Source: an uncultured Alphaproteobacteria bacterium
GTDB taxonomy: Bacteria > Pseudomonadota > Alphaproteobacteria > GCA-2731375
NCBI GenBank assembly: GCA_913049615.1
Contig: CAJWZI010000018.1
Location: 1-12,671, forward strand
Length of the DNA stretch: 12,671 nucleotides
Direction of reading: 5' to 3'
Shown here: positions 1-6,310 of the stretch, piece by piece
Layout of the letters: every line of letters starts with the position of its first letter
Position numbering within the stretch: position 1 is the stretch's first letter
Notes under the pieces: model-generated
Told to the model about the DNA's origin: nothing
The model's database searches: none
The model's input: only the letters and a program-made list of their open reading frames with translations
Position numbers and translations under genes: made by a program

Positions 1-658
1 AGGCCCCCCCATCCGTATGCCGCTGGGTCACCACGCCCGAGAACGGTGCGCGAATGGTGGCGTAATTCAGATTGATCTGGGCCAAACGGACATCGGCTTC
101 CGCCTGTTTCAGACGCGCGGAAGCCTCCGCCACACGGCTGTTCAGCATGGAAACTTCTTGGCTCATGGCATCGAATTTCGAGGCACGATACGCTGCTGAC
201 TTAGTATTGCGTAGCTTGTCCAGACGGGCCAGTTCCTGGTTTTTCATAACCAATTCAGCCTGGCGGGAGGCTAAAAGCGCCTTATTCGAGGCAACCTCGG
301 CTGCGCGGCGCTCGCGTACCCAATGCAACCTTTCGCGCACCAACACAGCGACCACATCGCCCTTTTTCATCCGATCACCAACGGCAGACCGCATCTCGGC
401 CACTGGTCCCGCAACACGAGCTGCAACCACGCCTGAGCGTCGGGCCACCAAGCGGCCCAAAACCGGAATTGTCTGCGAGACCTTAACCGCACGTACCTTG
501 TCGACTTTAACCAGAGCGGCCCGTGGACCCTTTTTCTTGCTCTGCTTTTCTTCCGCCAGGGTGTAGTCCGGTACCAAGGCCATCACCAACGTCAAAAAGC
601 CCACTAGTACAGGCAGAACCAGAATTCGGCGTTTTGGAGAACAGAGACACGATATCAT
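1..658 (-). CDS. RND efflux periplasmic adaptor subunit (MexA/HlyD-like), C-terminus beyond left edge
   Basis: This is the N-terminal 219 residues of a membrane fusion protein, which would link an inner-membrane RND pump to an outer-membrane channel. I read it by translating the minus strand from the ATG at 658. The start is followed by a positively charged KRR (9-11), a hydrophobic stretch (12-29) and a possible signal-peptidase site TLA|EE (33-37). A lysine-rich linker (38-43) comes next. The first half of a lipoyl-like domain spans about 76-106 (GVVAARVAGPV, then VGDRMKKGD). An Ala/Glu/Arg/Lys-rich helical hairpin, likely coiled coil, covers about 107-196. The sequence then re-enters the lipoyl fold with NYATIRAPFSGVV, a typical adaptor signature. 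The beta-barrel and membrane-proximal domains, and presumably the pump gene, lie beyond the edge. In-frame GTG codons just upstream are alternative starts, bounded by a TGA. The cargo is unknown. The domain order is seen; the export role is family knowledge. Confidence 0.85.
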   Translation of the reverse strand, partial: MISCLCSPKRRILVLPVLVGFLTLVMALVPDYTLAEEKQSKKKGPRAALVKVDKVRAVKVSQTIPVLGRLVARRSGVVAARVAGPVAEMRSAVGDRMKKGDVVAVLVRERLHWVRERRAAEVASNKALLASRQAELVMKNQELARLDKLRNTKSAAYRASKFDAMSQEVSMLNSRVAEASARLKQAEADVRLAQINLNYATIRAPFSGVVTQRHTDGGA

Positions 659-1033
659 AGCTTCCACGATCACTCACAGTTCGCTGCAATGTCGCAAGGT
701 GGCATCGCGGGACGACCTATTCAAGCCATCATAACGTCGCGTTTTGGCTAAGGCGATAGGTGGCGCGTCGAGGCATTTATAGGGGTGTCTTCATGGGTAA
801 CTGATGGATTGTTTCGGCTGGGACATACAGGATCGTTTTCGTGCACACTTTTTACTCCAACGAGAGGGTAGGGGTGCCTCCGACAAAGCACTATCTAACG
901 ATAGTCTGGCATCTCCCAACAGTAAAACTCTTTGCCGGGTCAGTTATTCGAAATAGAGACAACATATTCCCAACTAATAGTAATAAAGAAGTATAAATTA
1001 CTGTTTTAATTAGGTTTGCGTAAAGATTTGCTA
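659..1033. other. Non-coding gap between divergent adaptor and SRAP genes
   Basis: These 375 nt separate two divergently transcribed genes, so promoters for both should lie here. I see no convincing coding region. The right third, from about 940, becomes markedly AT-rich. There is a -10-like TATAAA at 992-997, about 37 nt before the SRAP start, but no good -35 at normal spacing (TTCCCA at 967-972 leaves 19 nt), so it is only a weak promoter candidate. The one clear structure is the inverted repeat at 890-905. I found no LexA-type GTTC-N7-GTTC box, although SRAP proteins are often called SOS-associated. Confidence 0.5.
890..905. repeat. Inverted repeat ACTATC-TAAC-GATAGT, possible operator
   Basis: Two perfect 6-bp arms are separated by 4 bp. 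The repeat lies in the divergent spacer, about 230 nt upstream of the adaptor start and 128 nt upstream of the SRAP start. The size and symmetry fit a dimeric repressor site such as a TetR- or MarR-type operator, which often controls efflux genes, but no regulator gene is in view. It lacks a following T-tract, so it is not a terminator. A chance occurrence is possible. Confidence 0.35.
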
Positions 1034-1723
1034 ATGTGTGGACGTTACAGCCTTACCCTGCCCGAAGAGGCCATGCGCCAGCTGTTTGATATGCCGGCAG
1101 CGGCCTGGATGCAGCCGCGCTACAACATTGCACCATCTCAGATCGCGCCAGTGATCCGGCTCGCGGAAGGCGGTAGCGGCATGTTACTGGATGGCATGAC
1201 CTGGGGTCTGATCCCAAGCTGGGGCAAGATAACCCCCAAAGGCAGCGGCCAGATCAACGCCCGTAGCGAGACAGCGGCGGAAAAACCTATGTTCCGTTCC
1301 GCCTATCGTCGGCGGCGTTGCCTCATCCCCGCCGACGGATTCTACGAATGGCAAAAGATGGCGGGGCACAAACAACCCTATTGGATCAGCCGCATGGATG
1401 GCAGGCCCTTTGTTTTCGCCGGTCTTTGGGAAAGGCGGGGAGATAGTCACAGTACGGAAGTGGTCAGCTTCGCCATTTTGACCACCGAGGCCTCGGAAGA
1501 ACTCCACCCGATCCATCACCGCATGCCAGTAATCCTGGAACCAACAGAATTCAATGCCTGGCTCGATCCGGAAAAAACGCCGCAAACGGAGCTGTTTAGA
1601 CCAGAGCATGCACCCAGGATGAAAGCCCGCCCTGTCTCCCTCCGGGTGAACAGTCCGCGCAATGATGATGATGCCTGCATGGCCGCGGTCCGGACACCAC
1701 CGACCCAAGGCAGCTTATTCTAG
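1034..1723 (+). CDS. yedK: SRAP-domain abasic site processing protein (YedK/HMCES family)
   Basis: This 229-residue protein covers a full SRAP domain. Family members protect abasic sites in single-stranded DNA by forming a thiazolidine crosslink through the amino group and thiol of Cys2, exposed after Met1 is removed. The ATG at 1034 gives MCGRYSL, with the cysteine at position 2. A longer reading from TTG at 1016 would bury it and cannot be right. Other active-site residues align in number with E. coli YedK: Asn75 and Arg77 in INARSET, Glu105 in GFYEW, and a histidine in HPIHHRMP (161/162). The YNIAPSQ motif (30-36) is also present. No strong ribosome-binding site is seen. The gene stands alone on the plus strand and meets the MFS gene tail to tail, the two stops sharing CTAG. 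The function is well known for the family. Confidence 0.95.
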   Translation: MCGRYSLTLPEEAMRQLFDMPAAAWMQPRYNIAPSQIAPVIRLAEGGSGMLLDGMTWGLIPSWGKITPKGSGQINARSETAAEKPMFRSAYRRRRCLIPADGFYEWQKMAGHKQPYWISRMDGRPFVFAGLWERRGDSHSTEVVSFAILTTEASEELHPIHHRMPVILEPTEFNAWLDPEKTPQTELFRPEHAPRMKARPVSLRVNSPRNDDDACMAAVRTPPTQGSLF

Positions 1724-2937
1724 GAGATCCCCAGGCGTCGTTCGATGCGACCCAACCAAGCGGCAAGGCTCAGACCGGCAATACAACAGACCACCATCAG
1801 CCAATAGGTTCCCGCCCAGCCGTCAAAACCGGTGATCATTACCGCCATGGCTGGCGGCCCCGCTAGGCTGCCAATGGCTGCGCCCTGCACAACGACACCG
1901 TTGACGGTACCAATCATTTCGGGTCGGGGCGCGTGATCTGCCGTGCCCGCCAAACAAGCGGCCGGTAGCAACCCGCCGAAGAAGTTAAACGCGAAAGCCA
2001 GAGGCAGCTTCCAAAATACATCGACGGAGGGAGCAAAAATGCCCAACGAACACAAGAGCATAAGGGCATAGGCCACAACCAGAAGCCAGACCCGGCGCAC
2101 GTTTCGGTGCAAAAGTATGCCGGCGAACAAATTTCCAAGGCCGTTGCCAAATACCACGAGCGCAGTAGCAAGACCTGCTTGATGAGGCGTGAACGACAAA
2201 ATCTCGATCAAATATGTCGGCAACCACGAAGCAATAGCGAAAAACTGAAGGGAGTACAGGGCAAAACAAGACCCCATTAGCAAGGGACCTGGCCGCAACG
2301 CCGCCTGTCCTAGTTGTCGCCAAGGAATAGAAGCACCTGAACCAGGCACCTGCGGCCAGCGACGCGGCGCAGTTATGATCCAAACAGCGACCATACAAAC
2401 GACAGCCAAGCTGGCGGACGTCAGCCAAACCCCTTGCCAGGAATATATCGCGGCAATGGGTGGCGCACCGATCAGGGCGATGGCCATACCCACAGGCATG
2501 AAACTGCCCCATGCCCCCATAGCCAAATTACGATGCCGATTGTTCGTGGCAGCGACGATAAAACGGGGCGCGGATACGGTGCAGGCCAGCATAGTCATGC
2601 TTTCAACAGTCCGGCACGCCAGTAGCCAAATACCATGATCCGCCAGGGCTCCAACAAATCCGGCTGCAGCAAATCCTCCTAGGCCGGCCATCAGAACTCG
2701 CCGGGGCCCTACTTTGTCGGCCACAGCGCCCCCAAGGATCCCCAGCAGTGCGCCTGTTAGATTGAATAACGACGCCAACCAACCAGCCGTGACGAGGGAC
2801 ATTTCCAGGTCCACCTGCAACTGGGTGATCAGCGGCGGGACCTTGCCTACCTGGATCGCCGCCACGATGCCACATGTGATGGCAAGAACCACGATGCCCC
2901 AGCGGCTATGTCCCGCCGCCTGCACCGATGGGTTCAA
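1720..2937 (-). CDS. MFS transporter, CynX/NimT-like
   Basis: This is a 405-residue inner-membrane transporter of the major facilitator superfamily, rich in hydrophobic segments consistent with about 12 membrane helices. The first helix is about 13-31 (WGIVVLAITCGIVAAIQVG). The loop between helices 2 and 3 carries the MFS signature GGAVADKVGPRR (69-80). A basic cytoplasmic stretch near the middle (APRRWPQV) separates the two halves. The start is a TTG at 2937, preceded by AAGGTGG at good spacing; the GTG at 2928 is an alternative. The start lies one base after the stop of the FAD-linked dehydrogenase gene, so translation is probably coupled, and the substrate may be the hydroxyacid that enzyme oxidises or a related anion. 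That link is inference. The closest-looking families move small organic anions or drugs. It is the last gene of the minus-strand cluster. Confidence 0.85.
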   Translation of the reverse strand: MNPSVQAAGHSRWGIVVLAITCGIVAAIQVGKVPPLITQLQVDLEMSLVTAGWLASLFNLTGALLGILGGAVADKVGPRRVLMAGLGGFAAAGFVGALADHGIWLLACRTVESMTMLACTVSAPRFIVAATNNRHRNLAMGAWGSFMPVGMAIALIGAPPIAAIYSWQGVWLTSASLAVVCMVAVWIITAPRRWPQVPGSGASIPWRQLGQAALRPGPLLMGSCFALYSLQFFAIASWLPTYLIEILSFTPHQAGLATALVVFGNGLGNLFAGILLHRNVRRVWLLVVAYALMLLCSLGIFAPSVDVFWKLPLAFAFNFFGGLLPAACLAGTADHAPRPEMIGTVNGVVVQGAAIGSLAGPPAMAVMITGFDGWAGTYWLMVVCCIAGLSLAAWLGRIERRLGIS

Positions 2938-2938
2938 A

Positions 2939-4378
2939 TTACACCACCTTACCGGGGTTCATTATATTACCGGGATCCAAGGCAACTTTGACTTTTTGCA
3001 TCAAGTCCATTTCGACATCTGACTTGTAGCGCCTGGCCTCTTCCCGGCGCAGGCGGCCGAGACCGTGTTCGGCGGAGATGGAGCCATTCAGCTCCGCGAT
3101 CAGGTCATGTACGATGCGATTGACTTCACCATGGGCCGCCCCGAATTCATCGCCATCCGGACCCAGCGGCTGGGCCGGATTGTAGTGGATATTGCCATCT
3201 CCAATATGACCAAAGGCTACGCAACGTACGCCGGGATAGGCGCCCTGCAAGGCCTTGTCAGCCCGCTCTATGAATTCAGCTATACGGGATAGAGGCACGG
3301 AGACATCGTGTTTGACGGATTGCCCTTCATGGATCTGCGCCTCGGGTATAGATTCTCTGATCTTCCACAGCGCCGCGCCCTGAGACCGGTTGGCCGCCAC
3401 CACAGCATCCAGCACCTCACCAGCCTCCATTCCGCCTTCCAGCACCTCTTCCACCGGGCCTCGCAAATTTTCCGGAGAGCCCTGGCCTGAAACCTCCACC
3501 AATACATACCAAGGATATTCTTGGTCAAAAGGATCGGAAATACTGGGCAGATGCCGCAGAACAAAATCGACAGCCCGCCGCTGGATCAGTTCGAATGCAG
3601 TTACCTGCTCACCGACCGAATTGCGCATCCGGCTCAATAGATGCAGGGAGGCGCCCGGGTCCGGCACGGCTACAAGAGCAGTTTGAATCTCGGTTGGCCT
3701 CACAAACAGCTTCAACACCGCCGCCGTGATAATGCCCAAGGTGCCTTCGGCACCGATGAAGATCTGTTTTAAGTCATAACCAGTGTTATCCTTGCGCAGC
3801 CCACGCAAACCATCCCAGATACGACCATCAGGCAGGACAACTTCCAGTCCCAAGACCAAATTGCGCGCATTGCCATAGCGCAACACCTGGGTGCCGCCAG
3901 CGTTGGTTGATAAATTTCCACCAATCTGGCACGAGCCTTCTGCCGCCAGCGACAACGGGAACAAACGATCAGCCTCCGACGCTGCATCCTGCAGATTGGA
4001 CAGGATGCAACCTGCTTCCACGGTCATGGTATTGTTGGCGGTATCAATCTCTCGAATTTTGTTCAGGCGTGATGTGGAAAGAATAATTTCTGTTCCTGTG
4101 TCATGGGGTTGGCCGCCCCCTGTCAGGCCCGTGTTGCCGCCTTGGGGCACGATCGAGGTACCCGTTTCTGCGCAAATGCCGACTACGGCGGCGACTTCCT
4201 GCACATTGGCCGGGCGCACGACCATAGGCACCCAACCGCACCAGTTATCCCGCCAAGACTGGCATTGCAGGGCAATTTCATCCGGGTCAGTCGTATAGCC
4301 CTTGAAGCCCACTGCCGCCTTAATCCTGTCCAAGACGGCATCCGTCACTGCATTTGGTCGCTCAGTGTTTGATCCCAT
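2939..4378 (-). CDS. FAD-binding 2-hydroxyacid dehydrogenase (GlcD / D-2-hydroxyglutarate dehydrogenase type)
   Basis: This 479-residue flavoprotein oxidises a D-2-hydroxyacid to the 2-oxoacid, probably at the cytoplasmic face of the membrane with electrons going to ETF or quinone. The FAD-binding PCMH domain covers about 50-225, with PQGGNTGLTGGG (78-89), IGGNLSTNAGGTQ (152-164) and FIGAEGTLGI (207-216). The C-terminal cap/metal domain has KHDVSVPLSRI (356-366), GHIGDGNIHYN (390-400) and SAEHGLGR (435-442). His391, His398 and Glu437 match the zinc ligands of human D2HGDH, and His438 matches its catalytic histidine. It ends with the usual DPGNIMNPGKV. I chose the ATG at 4378. An in-frame ATG at 4453 would add 25 residues that do not resemble the family and would overlap the Sua5 gene by 38 nt. 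The substrate (2-hydroxyglutarate, lactate, glycolate or other) cannot be fixed from sequence. Confidence 0.9.
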   Translation of the reverse strand: MGSNTERPNAVTDAVLDRIKAAVGFKGYTTDPDEIALQCQSWRDNWCGWVPMVVRPANVQEVAAVVGICAETGTSIVPQGGNTGLTGGGQPHDTGTEIILSTSRLNKIREIDTANNTMTVEAGCILSNLQDAASEADRLFPLSLAAEGSCQIGGNLSTNAGGTQVLRYGNARNLVLGLEVVLPDGRIWDGLRGLRKDNTGYDLKQIFIGAEGTLGIITAAVLKLFVRPTEIQTALVAVPDPGASLHLLSRMRNSVGEQVTAFELIQRRAVDFVLRHLPSISDPFDQEYPWYVLVEVSGQGSPENLRGPVEEVLEGGMEAGEVLDAVVAANRSQGAALWKIRESIPEAQIHEGQSVKHDVSVPLSRIAEFIERADKALQGAYPGVRCVAFGHIGDGNIHYNPAQPLGPDGDEFGAAHGEVNRIVHDLIAELNGSISAEHGLGRLRREEARRYKSDVEMDLMQKVKVALDPGNIMNPGKVV

Positions 4379-4415
4379 TAAATTGATGTAACGCTTTTGC
4401 CTGCCAGCAACAAGC

Positions 4416-5360
4416 TCAGGCCCGTGGCGCGGCGGCCCGTTGCAGGCGGTCATTTATAGCCCGGCCTACACCTTCGTTAGGTATTGATGCCACGGCGATG
4501 ACCTGGCCCGGACCCTGATCGGCCTGCCGCAACATGGCGAAAAGATTCGCTGCCGCCTCACGAAGGTCACCGCGCGGGCTTAGATTATAGGGCCCATCAT
4601 GGACCGTACCAAAGCCGACTAGCAATTCGCCGATAGCGCAATTCGTGGCATCCAGACGTAGTTTTTTGTTGGGAGCATAATGGCTTTCCAATTGCCCCGG
4701 CGATTGCGGCGCGGCAGGGTTTGTTACTGCCATTAGATGCCCCACCACTAGCTCCAAATCCTCCAGGACTATGCCGCCTGGACGCAGCAACGCAGGACGG
4801 CCATCCTGAAATCCCACTACAGTACTCTCCAGACCTATCTCGCAGGAGCCGCCATCCAGAACCATGGCAACCTGCGCGTCAAATTCCTCGTTCACATGCG
4901 CGGCCATCGTGGGGCTAATCCGTCCGGAGCGATTGGCCGATGGGGCCGCAACCGGACGGCCCGTGGCCCTTAGCAAGGCCCGGGCATGTGGATGGCTAGG
5001 AATACGTAAAGCAATCGTATCCAAACCGGCAGAGACAATATCAGCGATGATGCAATCCGGTTTGCGCGGCAGCACTAATGTCAGGGCGCCGGGCCAAAAG
5101 GCCTTGGCCAGGGCACGAGCCTCCTCATTCCAAAGTGCAATTTCATCGACCATGGCGTTTTCTGATAGATGTGCAATCAGTGGATTGAAGTGAGGACGCT
5201 GCTTAGCCTCGAAAATTGTGGCAACAGCCGCTCCGTTAGTGGCATCAGCACCCAGGCCATAGACGGTCTCGGTTGGGAAGGCGACAAGCTGTCCTTCTCT
5301 CAGCAGGGCGGCGGCCTGCGCCTGATCCTCGGCCCGATCAGCCCGACCAACTAGCGCCAC
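4416..5360 (-). CDS. tsaC: L-threonylcarbamoyladenylate synthase, Sua5 (TsaC2) type
   Basis: This 314-residue enzyme makes threonylcarbamoyl-AMP from threonine, bicarbonate and ATP, the first step of t6A37 modification of ANN-decoding tRNAs in the cytoplasm. The YrdC domain covers about 10-200, with FPTETVYGLGADA (28-40), KQRPHFNPL (53-61) and APSANRSG (139-146). The remainder is the Sua5-specific C-terminal domain, introduced by SPGQLESHYAP, so this is the long form and not short TsaC. I start it at GTG 5360, preceded by a strong GGGAGG with a 6-nt gap. An open frame back to 5537 exists but lies inside the MaoC gene and has no family resemblance. It overlaps the MaoC gene by 10 nt and is followed 37 nt later by the FAD enzyme. 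A housekeeping tRNA gene inside a catabolic-looking cluster is notable. Confidence 0.95.
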   Translation of the reverse strand: MALVGRADRAEDQAQAAALLREGQLVAFPTETVYGLGADATNGAAVATIFEAKQRPHFNPLIAHLSENAMVDEIALWNEEARALAKAFWPGALTLVLPRKPDCIIADIVSAGLDTIALRIPSHPHARALLRATGRPVAAPSANRSGRISPTMAAHVNEEFDAQVAMVLDGGSCEIGLESTVVGFQDGRPALLRPGGIVLEDLELVVGHLMAVTNPAAPQSPGQLESHYAPNKKLRLDATNCAIGELLVGFGTVHDGPYNLSPRGDLREAAANLFAMLRQADQGPGQVIAVASIPNEGVGRAINDRLQRAAAPRA

Positions 5361-6193
5361 AGTTCGCCTCCCGGTTCCATATCCACGATGGTCAAATGGT
5401 TCAGAGTTGCCTCCGCCGTCATTTTCCCATGCTGATCCACACAGCGATACAAGCGGCGTCCCGGATCGGCATAAAGCACCAATTCGCTGTCCCAAAACAC
5501 CGGTCGTACAAATCGGGTGTGTAGGTCCATCTCCCATGGCATAGCCTGTTTGACCACTGCGCTATGTATTGCGGTCAATTGCATCAAGCCTTGGGCGATG
5601 GGTGCACGAAACCCTCTGGCGTAAGCGTATTCTGGGTCCGAATGTATTAAATTTCCAGCTTCCTGCGCAAATTCGGCTACATTCGCCGGCGTCAGTTCCA
5701 GACGCCCAACGACCTCCATACCCTGCGCAGGATCGGAGGGTGTAATAGTTGTTCTCGGCAAATTCGGCGCCTCAGCGAATGGCAGCAGATACTGGGTCAC
5801 CAGGCGCAAAGCGACCGCCTGGTTAGTACGGCGAAAACCAACATGGCAGGTCAAGTAGCGCCCTCGGGGGCCATCACTATCCGGCCCAACTTCCGCTTCC
5901 ACGTAAAGCTCTTCGTCTAAACAAACATATCCTGTCTGAAAAATGCGCTGGCTCAACAATATACGACCATTATTAGGAAAGCCGGCTTTGGCAATAACTC
6001 GGGAGACATCCTGGGCAAGAATTGAGACATCCGCCAATGTGCCAAAAATGGCACCATCTACGGCCAAAATTTGGTGATAACGCTCCTGCCGTTCTCCATC
6101 CACATGGGTCAGCATGGTTGGCCATCGGGTACCTTCGGACACCCGATCGTAGGCATTAAGTTCGTCACTCAAGGTATTTGCCTGATCATTCAT
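5351..6193 (-). CDS. MaoC-like double-hotdog protein (hydratase/dehydratase family), degenerate motif
   Basis: This 280-residue protein resembles bacterial MaoC/HTD2-like enoyl-thioester hydratases with an N-terminal FAS1-like hotdog (about 25-145) and a C-terminal MaoC hotdog (about 160-275). The C-terminal half is recognisable from FAQEAGNLIHSDPEYA (175-190), GFRAPIAQGLM (194-204) and LHTRFVRPVFWDSEL (224-238). Classical hydratases have GDxNPIH, with catalytic Asp and His. Here the stretch is AGNLIH: Asn181 and His184 are kept, but the aspartate is absent (Ala179 aligns with it without gaps). Activity is therefore uncertain; it could be a divergent hydratase, an HTD2-like dehydratase or a thioester-binding protein. 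The start at ATG 6193 has a weak GAAG-rich ribosome site. It is the first gene of the minus cluster and divergent from the acyl-CoA dehydrogenase, which suggests work on the same acyl-CoA. Confidence 0.7.
   Translation of the reverse strand: MNDQANTLSDELNAYDRVSEGTRWPTMLTHVDGERQERYHQILAVDGAIFGTLADVSILAQDVSRVIAKAGFPNNGRILLSQRIFQTGYVCLDEELYVEAEVGPDSDGPRGRYLTCHVGFRRTNQAVALRLVTQYLLPFAEAPNLPRTTITPSDPAQGMEVVGRLELTPANVAEFAQEAGNLIHSDPEYAYARGFRAPIAQGLMQLTAIHSAVVKQAMPWEMDLHTRFVRPVFWDSELVLYADPGRRLYRCVDQHGKMTAEATLNHLTIVDMEPGGELWR
5367..5372 (-). promoter_or_regulatory. Strong ribosome binding site of the Sua5 gene inside the MaoC gene
   Basis: Read on the minus strand this is GGGAGG, six bases before the GTG at 5360. 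It lies within the last codons of the MaoC-like gene and fixes the Sua5 start, ruling out the long upstream open frame. The MaoC stop falls inside the Sua5 coding region, so terminating ribosomes could reinitiate. Confidence 0.75.
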
Positions 6194-6236
6194 CCGCTTC
6201 TTCTTCTACTGGCAACAGTACCAACAAAGCTTGTCG

Positions 6237-6275
6237 TTGCCTTTCGGGGCAGAGATAGCATATTACCAAAGTAAT
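6237..6275 (+). promoter_or_regulatory. Candidate promoter of the acyl-CoA dehydrogenase gene with overlapping inverted repeat
   Basis: A -35-like TTGCCT (6237-6242) and a -10-like TATTAC (6261-6266) are separated by 18 nt; each matches four of six consensus bases. The -10 overlaps a perfect inverted repeat ATTAC-CAAA-GTAAT (6262-6275), placed where a repressor would block polymerase. The spacer also serves the divergent MaoC-Sua5 cluster starting at 6193, so one regulator could act on both. No regulator gene is visible in the window. Confidence 0.4.
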
Positions 6276-6310
6276 CAGTCAATCTAATGCCTGTGATGAG
6301 GGTCGCCGCC

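Noticed and set aside
72..566. 164-codon open frame on the plus strand
   Set aside because: It lies opposite the efflux adaptor, which has a clear lipoyl/coiled-coil pattern on the minus strand. The plus-strand translation is Ser/Arg/Thr-rich with no family likeness.
507..689. 60-codon minus-strand frame at the start of the adaptor gene
   Set aside because: It is a different frame from the adaptor, and it lacks a signal peptide or recognisable domain; it is a shadow.
1184..1708. 174-codon minus-strand frame opposite the SRAP gene
   Set aside because: The plus strand encodes a complete SRAP domain with all active-site residues; the antisense frame resembles nothing.
1985..2512. 175-codon minus-strand frame within the MFS gene
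   Set aside because: It is the same strand but a shifted frame. The MFS frame carries motif A and regular membrane helices, while this one is Arg/Cys-rich with no pattern. I also considered a frameshift and saw no break in the MFS frame.
3891..4298. 135-codon plus-strand frame opposite the FAD dehydrogenase
   Set aside because: The minus strand has uninterrupted FAD and metal-site motifs across this stretch.
4379..4453. 25-residue N-terminal extension of the FAD dehydrogenase
   Set aside because: It would overlap Sua5 by 38 nt and is not like the family. ATG 4378 gives a normal length.
5361..5537. N-terminal extension of Sua5 back to 5537
   Set aside because: The extra residues come from the MaoC gene in another frame, and GTG 5360 has a strong ribosome site and gives the normal family N-terminus.
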